Numbered from the stretch's first letter, positions 14,531-23,907 are shown. The stretch: 31,622 bases of DNA from an uncultured Collinsella sp. (GCA_902488525.1 CABTWP010000022.1:1-31622); one strand, 5' to 3'. Notes: generated by a model not told the origin, from the letters alone. A program made the numbers and translations.

Positions 14531-16303
14531 TCAGTCGAGCTCGTGCGCACGCGCACCTTCGAACTGCATTCGATAGTAACGGGCATAGGTGCCGCCACGG
14601 GCGAGAAGCTCCTCGTGCGTGCCACGCTCCACAACGCGACCATGCTCAACGGTCGCAATCTCATCGGCATGCTTAATGGTCGAAAGACGGTGGGCGATGA
14701 TAATCGTGGTGCGGCCGCGTGCCAGCTCTTCGAGTGACTCCTGCACCGCCTCCTCGCTCTCGTTATCCAAAGCACTCGTCGCCTCGTCCAAAATCAGGAT
14801 CTTGGGGTTCTTGAGAAACACGCGCGCGATGGCAACGCGCTGCTTCTGTCCGCCCGAAAGACGGCTGCCGCGCTCGCCCACCACGGTGTCGTAGCCCTGC
14901 GGAAGCGACTCGATAAAGGCATCGATGTTGGCGCGACGGGCGGCCTCGGCGATCTCTTCTGCCGTAGCGCCCGGCTTGCCGTAGGCGATGTTCTCGCCAA
15001 TCGTACCGTCAAATAGATAGACATCCTGCTGCACCAGGCCGATGGCGCGGCGCAGGCTCTGCTGCGTCACATCGCGCACGTCCTGGCCGTCGATGCTAAT
15101 GGATCCGGTAGCCACGTCATAAAAGCGCGGCAGCAGCGAACAGGTCGTGGACTTGCCGCCGCCCGAAGGGCCAACCAAAGCGATGGTCTGCCCGGGCTTG
15201 ATGGACAGGTCCATATGGTCGATAACGGGACGCTCGTCGGCATAGCCCTCGCCCAGCTCGACATCCTCGTAGTTAAAGCACACGTCGTGATACTCCACGG
15301 CGCCGGCAGTCACCTGCAGATCCGTAGCGCCCGGCTTGTCCTGGATATCCGGCGCGGTCGAGAGCACCTCGTCCATACGTTTAAAGCCGGCGATAGCCTT
15401 CTGATACGTTTCGGCCGAATTGACGAGCGTCTCGAGCGGCGTGCAGAACAGCGAAATATAGAGTGCAAAGGTCGCCATATCGACCGCCTGCAGCTGTCCC
15501 TGGGCGACCAGCCAGCCGCCCAGCAGCACCACGATCACATAGAGCACACCCGAGAGCAGGCCATACGTCGCGGTATAGACGCCCATGGCGTGATACATGT
15601 TCTCTTTAGACGAAAGGTAGCGATCGTTCGAGGCGCGAAACTTAGAGCGCTCGGTCTCCTCATTGGCAAAGCTCTTGACCACGCGCATGCCCGCCAGCGA
15701 ATCCTGCAGCTGCGCATTGATACCGCTGATTTTTTTGCGGTTGTCGCTAAAGACCTCGCGCATGCGCAAGTTCTGCCAAAACATGATGACCGCAAACGCT
15801 GCCGTCACCACAGCCATGGCAAGCGCCAGCACCGGGGCGATGGTAAAGAGGATCACAAACGAGCCGATGATCTCGATGCCGCAGATGATGATCCACTCGG
15901 GCACGTGATGCGCTGCCTCGCAGATATCGAACAGGTCGTTGACCACGCGGCTCATCATGTCACCCGAGCTGTTGCGATCGAAGTACGCAAAGCTAAAGCG
16001 CTCGTACTGGTCAAACAGGTCCTCGCGCATTTTGGACTCCATGCGCGCGCCCATCACGTGGCCCCAATAGCTCACAAAGTATCGGCAGGCGCAGCGGATG
16101 ACATACATCAGCACCAAGCCCACCGCGATCATGCCGAGCGCCTGCATAATGGCAGCCTGACCCTGAGTAAACAGCCCACCGGTCAAATTGCGCAGGATAA
16201 TGGGGAACGCCAGGTCAATGGCGGCAAGCACCAGAGCGCAAACAGTATCAGCAACAAAAAGCCCCATCTGGGGCTTGTAGTAAGAAAGAAACCTCTTAAA
16301 CAT
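14531..16303 (-). CDS. ABC transporter, fused membrane and ATP-binding domains (exporter type)
   Basis: The 590-residue half-transporter has an ABC exporter membrane domain with six predicted helices (about 1-310) and a C-terminal ATPase. Walker A is GPSGGGKST (378-386), the signature is LSGGQ (482-486), Walker B is ILILDE (502-507) with catalytic Glu507, and the switch His is His538. All catalytic parts are intact, so a homodimer could be active. It resembles lipid A exporter/multidrug (MsbA/LmrA-like) proteins, but the substrate cannot be told from sequence. ATG at 16303 has GAGGACTGC upstream. The gene is followed by the single-pass membrane protein at 13546-14511. Confidence 0.9.
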   Translation of the reverse strand: MFKRFLSYYKPQMGLFVADTVCALVLAAIDLAFPIILRNLTGGLFTQGQAAIMQALGMIAVGLVLMYVIRCACRYFVSYWGHVMGARMESKMREDLFDQYERFSFAYFDRNSSGDMMSRVVNDLFDICEAAHHVPEWIIICGIEIIGSFVILFTIAPVLALAMAVVTAAFAVIMFWQNLRMREVFSDNRKKISGINAQLQDSLAGMRVVKSFANEETERSKFRASNDRYLSSKENMYHAMGVYTATYGLLSGVLYVIVVLLGGWLVAQGQLQAVDMATFALYISLFCTPLETLVNSAETYQKAIAGFKRMDEVLSTAPDIQDKPGATDLQVTAGAVEYHDVCFNYEDVELGEGYADERPVIDHMDLSIKPGQTIALVGPSGGGKSTTCSLLPRFYDVATGSISIDGQDVRDVTQQSLRRAIGLVQQDVYLFDGTIGENIAYGKPGATAEEIAEAARRANIDAFIESLPQGYDTVVGERGSRLSGGQKQRVAIARVFLKNPKILILDEATSALDNESEEAVQESLEELARGRTTIIIAHRLSTIKHADEIATVEHGRVVERGTHEELLARGGTYARYYRMQFEGARAHELD

Positions 16304-16411
16304 GCAGTCCTCGGAGAGAAATAAATAGCGTGAGAAATCCGGTTGAACCGGTTAGGCTGAAAACAAAGCGTCCCAACAAGCATAACGCCGATGTTCTGGC
16401 AGCGTCAGCGA

Positions 16412-16509
16412 AAACGTCCCTAAGCGAACAAGGTGCCTTGAAAGAGGAGCGACGCGTACTTCGGTACGCGAGCGACGATTGAAAGGCAGATTGCCGCTTA
16501 GGGGCGTTT
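16412..16509. repeat. Structured inverted repeat, possibly an RNA element
   Basis: Outer arms 16412-16426 and 16495-16509 match at 14 of 15 positions (the exception is a G-U pair). Inside are a GCCTT/AAGGC pairing, a GCGTAC-TTCG-GTACGC tetraloop hairpin (16453-16468) and the direct repeat GAGCGAC. The nested fold with a UUCG loop suggests a stable RNA or an extragenic repeat. It lies in the 247-bp gap between the NUDIX gene and the ABC exporter; no gene is supported in that gap. Confidence 0.6.
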
Positions 16510-16522
16510 GCAGCGTCGACTC

Positions 16523-16550
16523 GTTACGCGGTTTGGTAAAACCGCGTAAC
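16523..16550 (-). terminator. Strong hairpin after the NUDIX gene
   Basis: Perfect 12-bp arms (16523-16534 and 16539-16550) around a 4-base loop start right after the stop codon of the NUDIX gene. No T tract follows on the minus strand, so it may protect the 3' end or need Rho rather than being a textbook terminator. Confidence 0.45.
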
Positions 16551-17246
16551 CTAGAGCTCGGCCCCACCCAAGCGGTGCGCGATGCTGTCGCAGGCAAGCG
16601 CGCCCACGACGGTCTTGGCGTCTTCGATCTTGCCGTCGAGCACGGCGTCGATCAGCTCGTGCAGCGGCACGAGGTCCACGTTGACAAACTCGTCATCATC
16701 GGGGTTGGGTGCATCGAACTCGAGCTTGGTGGCCAGGTAGATGTGAATGATCTCGTCACAGAAGCCGCAGGACGTGACAATCGACGTCAAAAAGCGAATG
16801 CGACCAGCCCTAAAGCCCGTCTCCTCATGCAGCTCGCGCTTGGCGCAATCGAGCGGGTCCTCGCCTGGGTCGAGCTTGCCGGCGGGAATCTCGACCGTCA
16901 CGCGGTCGATGGCGGTGCGGTACTGACGCACCAGTACGATCTTGCCGCTCTCGGTCAGTGCCACAACAGCCGCCGCACCCGGATGGCGAACGATATCGCG
17001 GGCGCTGCGGCGACCGTTGGGCAGCTCAACCTCAAGACGGTGGACGTCGAGGATCTTGCCCTTCCAGGCGCATTCCTCCGAAAGAATCTTCTCGTGCAGC
17101 TCGGCATCGTGCGGGTCGTCATCGCCCAGCACCAGCGCCGGCTCGTCAGAGACCTCGCCACCAGGCTCGCCCTCGGCGTGCCCATACATGCGGCTGTCCT
17201 CTTCGACGATCTGCGCGTCCACGAGCTCTTCGTTCTTCTCGTCCAT
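16551..17246 (-). CDS. NUDIX hydrolase, ADP-ribose pyrophosphatase-like
   Basis: The 231-residue protein carries a full NUDIX box at 123-145 (G-x5-E-x7-REL-x-EE-x-G, seen as GKLDPGEDPLDCAKRELHEETGF without gaps when split at residue 135), preceded by VRQYRTAIDRVTVEIPAGKL, which is typical of ADP-ribose pyrophosphatases (NudF type). These cut ADP-ribose to AMP and ribose 5-phosphate, a precursor of PRPP. The first 45 residues are very acidic and low in complexity, not part of the fold. ATG at 17246 is preferred over the one at 17255, because GAGAGGA lies 9 bases before the former and only 1 before the latter. It follows purD by 21 bases, so ribose-phosphate salvage may be coupled to purine synthesis (inference). 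Confidence 0.87.
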   Translation of the reverse strand: MDEKNEELVDAQIVEEDSRMYGHAEGEPGGEVSDEPALVLGDDDPHDAELHEKILSEECAWKGKILDVHRLEVELPNGRRSARDIVRHPGAAAVVALTESGKIVLVRQYRTAIDRVTVEIPAGKLDPGEDPLDCAKRELHEETGFRAGRIRFLTSIVTSCGFCDEIIHIYLATKLEFDAPNPDDDEFVNVDLVPLHELIDAVLDGKIEDAKTVVGALACDSIAHRLGGAEL

Positions 17247-17267
17247 CCGTCTCATTCCTCTCGGACT

Positions 17268-18572
17268 TTAGGCATCCCAGGCGTCGCGGCCGCGCAGCGC
17301 GCGCAGGCCGATGTCGTGACGCAGGGTCTTGCCCTCAAAATCAATCTTCTCGCAGGCCTCGTAGGCAAGGTTGCGAGCGTTCTCGAACGTGTCGCCCAGA
17401 GCGGTCACGGCAAGCACGCGGCCACCATTGGTCACGAGCTGGCCGTCCATCACGGCAGTGCCCGCGTGGTACACGGTCACGTTCTCCATGGCCTCGGCAT
17501 CGGCGATACCGGTGATGACCTTGCCCTTCTCGTAGCTGCCGGGGTAGCCCGCGCTCGTCAGGACAACGGCCACGGCCCACTCGTCACGCCAGTCGAGTTC
17601 AATCTGATCGAGCTCGCAGTTGGCACAAGCCAGCATGACCTCGACCAGGTCGTTCTTAAGGCGCGGAAGCACGACCTGCGTCTCGGGGTCGCCAAAGCGG
17701 GCGTTGAACTCCAGCACCTTGGGGCCGGCGGGTGTGAGCATAAAGCCGCCGTACAGGCAGCCGCGGTAGTCGATGCCCTCGGCAGCGAGCTCGGCCACGG
17801 TCTGCTCCATGACCGCCACCATGGTGGCGTGCTCCTCGTCAGTCACGATGGGCACCGGGCTGTAGACGCCCATGCCGCCGGTGTTGGGACCCTTGTCGCC
17901 CTCGAGCGCGCGCTTGTGGTCCTGCGAGGTGGCCATGGGGCGCACGGTCTTGCCGTCGGTAAAGGCCAGCAGCGAGCACTCGGGGCCGGTCAGCATCTCC
18001 TCGATGACCACGGTGTTGCCGGCATCGCCGAAGGTGCCGCCAAAGCACTCGCGCACGGCCTCCTCGGCCTGCTCGAGCTCGGTCGCCACGATGACGCCCT
18101 TGCCTGCGGCCAGGCCGTCAGCCTTCACGACCAGCGGTGCGCCCTGCTCGCGCACGTAGGCGAGAGCCGAAGCCTCGTCGGTGAACGAGCCGTAGGCGGC
18201 CGTCGGAATGCCGGCACGCTCCATGAGCTGCTTGGAGAATAGCTTGGAGCCCTCCATACGGGCACCCTCGGCACCCGGGCCAAAGCAGGGAATACCCGCC
18301 GCGCGCACGGCGTCGGCCACGCCCGCCACGAGCGGAGCCTCGGGGCCAATTACCACGAGTCCGCATCCGTGGCTCTGAGCAAACGCCGCCACGGCCGCAG
18401 GATCGCAGTCGTCGAGAACAACGTTCTCGCCGCAGCTCGCGGTGCCGCCGTTACCCGGCGCGATGTAGAGCTTGCCGGCGCGCGGTGATGCTGCGAGCTT
18501 AGCTGCCAAAGCATGCTCACGGCCGCCGCTGCCCAACAACAGGATGTCGATGGTTTGAGTGTCCGCCTTCAA
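17268..18572 (-). CDS. purD: Phosphoribosylamine-glycine ligase PurD (GAR synthetase)
   Basis: PurD joins glycine to phosphoribosylamine with ATP, step 2 of purine synthesis. The 434-residue protein has GSGGREH at 14-20, APGNGG at 38-43, the ATP-grasp loop VVKADGLAAGKGV at 148-160 and FNARFGDPETQ near the metal site. The start codon is TTG at 18572, supported by GAGGAGG five bases upstream and the lack of any nearby in-frame ATG; the N-terminal alignment with the family also fits. It lies 118 bp after purA on the same strand, behind two mutually exclusive hairpins, and is followed by the NUDIX gene. Confidence 0.96.
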   Translation of the reverse strand: MKADTQTIDILLLGSGGREHALAAKLAASPRAGKLYIAPGNGGTASCGENVVLDDCDPAAVAAFAQSHGCGLVVIGPEAPLVAGVADAVRAAGIPCFGPGAEGARMEGSKLFSKQLMERAGIPTAAYGSFTDEASALAYVREQGAPLVVKADGLAAGKGVIVATELEQAEEAVRECFGGTFGDAGNTVVIEEMLTGPECSLLAFTDGKTVRPMATSQDHKRALEGDKGPNTGGMGVYSPVPIVTDEEHATMVAVMEQTVAELAAEGIDYRGCLYGGFMLTPAGPKVLEFNARFGDPETQVVLPRLKNDLVEVMLACANCELDQIELDWRDEWAVAVVLTSAGYPGSYEKGKVITGIADAEAMENVTVYHAGTAVMDGQLVTNGGRVLAVTALGDTFENARNLAYEACEKIDFEGKTLRHDIGLRALRGRDAWDA

Positions 18573-18612
18573 GGGTGCCTCCTCTATGGATTAACGGCCC
18601 GCTCCGCGCGAG

Positions 18613-18668
18613 CCCTTTGCAAGCAAATATACCCCTCGGCCGCCCGTCCGGGCTGCAAAGGGGTATAT
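18613..18668 (-). promoter_or_regulatory. Possible attenuator between purA and purD
   Basis: On the minus strand, arm 18668-18659 pairs perfectly over 10 bp with 18636-18627, followed by TTTGCTT, as in a terminator of modest T content. The overlapping segment 18662-18654 can instead pair over 9 bp with 18621-18613, farther downstream, which would break the first hairpin. This terminator/antiterminator layout lies just before the purD ribosome site. The ligand or factor is unknown. Confidence 0.5.
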
Positions 18669-18690
18669 CGCAATAACCAAATAGTCCCGA

Positions 18691-19977
<1,287 letters not shown>

Positions 19978-20043
19978 GTTTACTCCTTACATTCATGGAC
20001 TGTCTACGCGCCACGCCGGCACGCAGAAGCACAAAACATTCCC

Positions 20044-20072
20044 AGTATACCCGTGCAACGGGCGCCTGTCCT
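20044..20072 (-). promoter_or_regulatory. Possible purA promoter
   Basis: AGGACA (20072-20067) and TATACT (20049-20044) on the minus strand are 17 bp apart. The -35 box overlaps the stop codon of dnaB. A small CCCGTTGCACGGG palindrome lies in the spacer. The leader to purA would be about 60 bases. Confidence 0.5.
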
Positions 20073-21462
20073 ACTCCTCGGCATGTGCCCCATCAAGCTC
20101 ATAGAACTTGGTGGATGCCGGCAGGAACATCAGGTCGACGTCGCCGATCGGGCCCGAACGGTTCTTGGCCACGACGATACGCGTGACGCCCTCGTCGGGT
20201 CGATCGTCGCGCGAGGCCTCGGCCTCGTCGGCGGAGCGGTCCAAGAACATAACGATATCGGCGTCCTGCTCGATGGAGCCCGATTCACGAAGGTCGGAAA
20301 GCTGCGGGCGCTTGCCGGTACGGGATTCAACCTGACGCGAAAGCTGCGACAGCGCGATGAGCGGAATCTTGAGCTCCTTGGCCATGATCTTCAGACCACG
20401 CGACATCTCCGAAACCTCGACGGTACGGCTCTCGGAGCGGCGTCCCGGCGGAGGACTCACCAGCTGCAGGTAGTCCAGAATGATGATTGCCTTCTCCTTG
20501 TTATGGAGCATTCGGCGGCTCTTGGCGCGAATCTCGGTCACTGTGGTGCCGGGCGTATCGTCAATCAGAATATCGAGCTTGGACAAGGTCTGCGTGGCCT
20601 CGTTGATATTGGCCCACTGCTCGGGGCTAATGCGGCCCATGCGGAAGTCACTGATCGAGATCATGGCGTAGGCGCAAATCAGACGCTGGGCAATTTCCTT
20701 GCCCGACATCTCCAGCGAGAAGAAGCCGACGGTATAACCAGCAGCGGCAGCGTTGAGCGCCAGGTTCAGAGCGAACGACGTCTTACCTACAGCAGGACGG
20801 GCGCCGATGATGATGAGCTGACCCTCGCGGAAGCCCATGAGCATGCGGTCGAGCGACGGGAAGCCCGTGGGCACGCCCGCAGCCTGGCCACCGGCCTGGC
20901 ACACTTCCTCGGCCTCGTTATAGGCCTCGACCATAAACTCAGTCAGCGTCTTGTAGCTCGACTTGACCTCGCGTGCCGTGACCTTGAGCAGTTTGCTCTC
21001 GGCCAGCTCCACGACCTCTTTGGTGTCGGTGGGGGCGTTATAGGCCAGCGCGTTAATCTCGTTGGTGGCGCCGATCAGCTCGCGCAGCATCGAGTCGCGA
21101 CGGACGATGGCGGCATGGTGCTGCCAGTTCACGAGCGACAGGGTCTGACCCATCAACTCCAAAATGTACGCTTCGCCACCCACGGCATCGAGCTTGTTGA
21201 TGCTTCGCAGGTAATCGATCAGCGAGATAGAGTCGATGGGAATGCGGCTGTTGTACATATCGACCATCGCGGTATAGATGGTCTTATGAATGGGGCGGTA
21301 GAAGTCATCGGGCTGCAGCTCGACCTGGGCCTCTTCGACCACCTCGGGCGATAGCAGCATAGCGGCCAGTACATTGGCCTCTGCATCTTGGTTTTGGGGA
21401 AGACCCAACTTTGAGCCGCGGTCCTCAACCGTCAGCCCGGTCTCCCTATCGTCATATGCCAT
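20071..21462 (-). CDS. dnaB: Replicative DNA helicase DnaB
   Basis: DnaB unwinds DNA at the replication fork as a hexamer. The 463-residue protein has the N-terminal DnaB domain (about 22-125, QNQDAEANVLAAMLL) and a RecA-like C-terminal domain with Walker A GARPAVGKT (220-228), the FSLEMSGKE block near 248-256 and Walker B ILDYLQL (328-334). No intein is present. ATG at 21462 is chosen because GAGG lies 6 bases upstream (GAGGATGCTC); two earlier in-frame ATGs at 21474 and 21468 lack a ribosome site. It is separated from rplI by a strong terminator. A structured repeat (21557-21598) lies upstream. Confidence 0.96.
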   Translation of the reverse strand: MAYDDRETGLTVEDRGSKLGLPQNQDAEANVLAAMLLSPEVVEEAQVELQPDDFYRPIHKTIYTAMVDMYNSRIPIDSISLIDYLRSINKLDAVGGEAYILELMGQTLSLVNWQHHAAIVRRDSMLRELIGATNEINALAYNAPTDTKEVVELAESKLLKVTAREVKSSYKTLTEFMVEAYNEAEEVCQAGGQAAGVPTGFPSLDRMLMGFREGQLIIIGARPAVGKTSFALNLALNAAAAGYTVGFFSLEMSGKEIAQRLICAYAMISISDFRMGRISPEQWANINEATQTLSKLDILIDDTPGTTVTEIRAKSRRMLHNKEKAIIILDYLQLVSPPPGRRSESRTVEVSEMSRGLKIMAKELKIPLIALSQLSRQVESRTGKRPQLSDLRESGSIEQDADIVMFLDRSADEAEASRDDRPDEGVTRIVVAKNRSGPIGDVDLMFLPASTKFYELDGAHAEE

Positions 21463-21624
21463 GAGCATCCTCATTCATATCGCTTGCGAGCATCCATAGT
21501 ATCAGCCACGGTCCCAAAACGCGCCGCGCGCCGCCAATCATCACCGAACCAAACGGATGAACGGTCCTGTATATAGGACTTCGACGCAACGTTCACCATG
21601 ACACTCACTCAGCGCAAAAAACAA

Positions 21625-21654
21625 AAGGGCGCCCTGGTTTTCCAGAGCGCCCTT
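21625..21654 (-). terminator. Terminator of the rpsF-ssb-rpsR-rplI operon
   Basis: Read on the minus strand, an 8-bp GC-rich stem plus an inner CCAG/CTGG pair forms a hairpin (21654-21625), followed by TTTTGTTTTTT. It begins 32 bases after the rplI stop. Confidence 0.92.
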
Positions 21655-21686
21655 CTTAGAACAAGATTGTTGCGTTGCAGCAAATG

Positions 21687-22226
21687 CTACTCGGCAGCAG
21701 CCTCAGTCTCGACCTCGGCGGTCTCGGCCTCGGCGACCTCAGCGGCCTCCTCGACCTCAGCCTCGGCAGCGAGCTCCTCGGCGGTAACGCCGACGAGAAC
21801 GACAACCTCGGCCTTGATCTCGCGGTACAGCGAGATGGCAACGGTGTGGGCACCGGCAACCTTGATGGGCTTACCGAGCTCGACGCGCTTGCGGTCGATG
21901 TCCATACCGAGCTGAGCCTTGATGGCGTCAGCGATCATAGCGGCGGTAACGGAGCCAAAGAGGATGCCCTCGTCGCCGACCTTGACGTCAACGGTGACCG
22001 TCTTGCCCTCGAAGGCAGCCTTGGTCTCGTTGGCGGTAGCCAGACGGACGGCCTCGCGCTTGGCGATGTTGTTGCGACGCTCGTCAAGCTGCTTGAGGTT
22101 GCCCTTGGTGGCGGCAACAGCGAGCTTCTTGGGGAACAGGAAGTTCTCAGCGTAACCCTGAGCGACCTCTACGACGTCACCCTCGCCGCCCTTGCCCTTG
22201 ATCTCATCGAGAAGAATAACCTTCAT
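21687..22226 (-). CDS. rplI: 50S ribosomal protein bL9
   Basis: bL9 binds 23S rRNA near the L1 stalk. The N-terminal domain (MKVILLDEIKGKGGEGDVVEV, split here at residue 20; then GYAENFLFPKKLA) and the C-terminal domain (about 75-148) are both clear. The protein has 179 residues, about 30 more than usual; the extra tail (from about 150) is almost all Ala, Glu and Val and very acidic. ATG at 22226 has AAGGGAG upstream and lies 15 bases after the rpsR stop. It is the last gene of the operon. Confidence 0.96.
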   Translation of the reverse strand: MKVILLDEIKGKGGEGDVVEVAQGYAENFLFPKKLAVAATKGNLKQLDERRNNIAKREAVRLATANETKAAFEGKTVTVDVKVGDEGILFGSVTAAMIADAIKAQLGMDIDRKRVELGKPIKVAGAHTVAISLYREIKAEVVVLVGVTAEELAAEAEVEEAAEVAEAETAEVETEAAAE

Positions 22227-22241
22227 GATGCGTCTCCCTTC

Positions 22242-22508
22242 TTAGCCGCGGTCGCGGTTGCCACGAGAGGAAACCACGGGGACGGTGTACGGCAGGAGAG
22301 CCATCTCGCGGGCGCGCTTGATGGCGTTGGCGATGTCATGCTGATGCTGCGTGCAAGCGCCAGTGACGCGACGGGGCTTGATCTTGCCACGGTCGGTCAT
22401 GTACTTACGGAGAAGCTGAGTGTCCTTATAGTCGATGAACTCAGTGTTCTCCTTGCAGAACTGGCAGTACTTACGACGCGGCTGACGTGCAGAAAAATCA
22501 TTAGCCAT
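22242..22508 (-). CDS. rpsR: 30S ribosomal protein bS18
   Basis: bS18 pairs with bS6 on the 30S platform. The 88-residue protein has the bS18 core FIDYKDTQLLRKYMTDRGKI (24-43) and RRVTGACTQHQ. Cys15, Cys18, Cys52 and His55 fit the zinc-binding (C+) form of the protein, so no zinc-independent paralogue is implied here. ATG at 22508 follows GAAAGGTATTTTGAC; an upstream extension of 17 codons in the same frame lacks family similarity. Confidence 0.96.
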   Translation of the reverse strand: MANDFSARQPRRKYCQFCKENTEFIDYKDTQLLRKYMTDRGKIKPRRVTGACTQHQHDIANAIKRAREMALLPYTVPVVSSRGNRDRG

Positions 22509-22580
22509 GTCAAAATACCTTTCGTTTGGCAACTTCGGCGAACCGAAGCCGCCTCTCACTCAAAAATAGGTGAACAACCC

Positions 22581-23033
22581 TTAGAACGGGATGTCCTCAT
22601 CGTAGACGTCGACCGCGGGCGGCGTAGCCACCGGTGCGGCAGGACGTGCTGCGGGCGCGGGAGCTGCGGGGGCGTAACCGCCCTGATCGTAGCCACCCTG
22701 GCCACCACGGGAGCTCATAAACTCGATCTCATCGACGATGACCTCAAGCTTGCTCCGGCGCTGGCCGTCGCGCTCCCAAGAGCTGTAGCGCAGCTTGCCC
22801 TCGATCGCGACCTTGTTTCCCTTTGCCAGGAAACGGCTCACGGCCTCGGCGCGGGTGCCGAACATGGTGCAGTCGACAAAGTTGGGATAGTCCTCCCACT
22901 CGCCAGTCTGCGCGTTGCGGCGACGATCGTTCACGGCGACGCCAAAGGACAGAACTTGGGTTCCGCCGGCGGTGGCGCGCAGCTCGGGATCGCGGGTGAG
23001 GTTACCGGTGATGTTCACTCGATTGATGCTCAT
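22581..23033 (-). CDS. ssb: Single-stranded DNA-binding protein
   Basis: SSB coats single-stranded DNA and recruits repair and replication proteins. The 150-residue protein has an OB-fold (1-110, starting MSINRVNITGNLTRDPELR), a Gly/Gln/Pro/Ala-rich linker (112-141) and the conserved acidic tip DEDIPF (145-150) that binds partners. Its place between rpsF and rpsR is the usual one. Confidence 0.97.
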   Translation of the reverse strand: MSINRVNITGNLTRDPELRATAGGTQVLSFGVAVNDRRRNAQTGEWEDYPNFVDCTMFGTRAEAVSRFLAKGNKVAIEGKLRYSSWERDGQRRSKLEVIVDEIEFMSSRGGQGGYDQGGYAPAAPAPAARPAAPVATPPAVDVYDEDIPF

Positions 23034-23081
23034 AACTCACTACTTCCTCTTGGGGCACAAGCCCAGTCCAAAACGACAGTC

Positions 23082-23375
23082 TTACTCCTGGTCGTCGCGA
23101 CGGACGATCATGTGGCGGACCACAGCGTCGGTGATGCGCAGGACGCGATCAAGCTCGGCGATCTGGGTAGGATCTGCGTGGAAGTTGATGAGGGTGTAGT
23201 CACCATCGGTGAGGTCGTTGATCTCGTAGGCGAGCTTGCGCTTGCCCCACTCGTCAACGGAGTCGACCTTGCCAGCGCCCTCAGCGATCGTAGTATCGAT
23301 ACGCTTCATAACAGCGAGACGAGTCTCGGGGTCGAGCGACGGGTCAACAAAGAACAGCAGTTCATAAGCCTTCAT
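23082..23375 (-). CDS. rpsF: 30S ribosomal protein bS6
   Basis: The 97-residue protein has the bS6 fold: MKAYELLFFVDPSLD at the start, then EWGKRKLAYEINDLTDGDYTL (47-67) and a short charged C terminus without the poly-Glu tail of E. coli S6. ATG at 23375 is chosen because AGAGGAGGTGACAAT precedes it. It is the first gene of the rpsF-ssb-rpsR-rplI operon. Confidence 0.96.
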   Translation of the reverse strand: MKAYELLFFVDPSLDPETRLAVMKRIDTTIAEGAGKVDSVDEWGKRKLAYEINDLTDGDYTLINFHADPTQIAELDRVLRITDAVVRHMIVRRDDQE

Positions 23376-23401
23376 ATTGTCACCTCCTCTGGGCAAATCT
23401 G

Positions 23402-23430
23402 GCTTCAGGTCGTGAAGGTGCGCCTGAAGC
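23402..23430 (-). promoter_or_regulatory. Hairpin in the rpsF leader
   Basis: Perfect 8-bp arms (23402-23409 and 23423-23430) around a 13-base loop lie within the short leader, 27 bases before the rpsF start. Its place suits autoregulation by the S6:S18 pair, known for rpsF leaders in many bacteria, but I could not assign the conserved loop motif of that family with certainty. Confidence 0.4.
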
Positions 23431-23446
23431 AGGAAAAGACTTGGTA

Positions 23447-23475
23447 ATAATATCTTTCAACCTCCCAGGCCGCAA
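23447..23475 (-). promoter_or_regulatory. Promoter of the rpsF operon
   Basis: TTGCGG (23475-23470) and TATTAT (23452-23447) on the minus strand are 17 bp apart. The start would be near 23440, giving a leader of about 65 bases with the hairpin above. Confidence 0.6.
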
Positions 23476-23857
23476 GAATATGCAGCTACAACCTCATGAC
23501 CTCCACATATGCCCATGCTCGCACCACGTTTCATGCGCATTCCAACCAAATGCCGACCAAGAGCTTGACGGATTTGTGGACAAGATACGATGCCGCGGGG
23601 ACAAGCTGAGCCAAGCCGCAGGTCAACGGGCACAAGGCTGTGGTCGCAAAATGCATACCAGCGGTCCACAGCACCACCCAAAGATTTTTAAATTCATTGC
23701 CAAGTCGCTTATGAATACCCCTTTTGAACAATTGAGTTGATCAACCACGCTGGTCGGAAGCCGTTTTTTTGGCACCTCAAACCCCACTGCAACGCCAAGC
23801 GCGGCCGAGCGTGGTTGATTTCCGATCTCAGCCGAACACATTGAGCAAATAGGCCAT
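23476..23857. other. Intergenic stretch between rpsF promoter and IS element
   Basis: No gene is supported here. Small frames exist on both strands (for example a minus-strand 66-codon frame from TTG at 23731 with two hydrophobic runs) but have no ribosome site. Composition is lower in G+C than around. It holds a 12-bp perfect inverted repeat (23740-23751 with 23808-23819) and a run of seven T on the plus strand (23764-23770). It may be old IS or repeat debris, or an unrecognised RNA. Confidence 0.5.
23740..23819. repeat. 12-bp inverted repeat, 80-bp span
   Basis: Arms 23740-23751 and 23808-23819 (core CAACCACGC) are exact reverse complements with a 56-base interior. The layout is that of a small inverted-repeat element. 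It lies 38 bp outside the presumed left end of the IS30-family element. Confidence 0.6.
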
Positions 23858-23874
23858 TCCCGCACTTAGCTGAA

Positions 23875-23907
23875 CGCCCCCGCGGCCCCTCCTGGGGTCC
23901 GGGGGCG
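23875..23907. terminator. GC-rich hairpin near the left IS end
   Basis: CGCCCCCG (23875-23882) pairs with CGGGGGCG (23900-23907), with further pairing inside. CCGTTTT follows on the plus strand. It could stop transcription entering the element from the left. Confidence 0.4.

Noticed and set aside
23531..23731. Possible small hydrophobic protein on the minus strand
   Set aside because: It starts with TTG without a ribosome site and has no recognisable family, so it is only mentioned in the intergenic entry.
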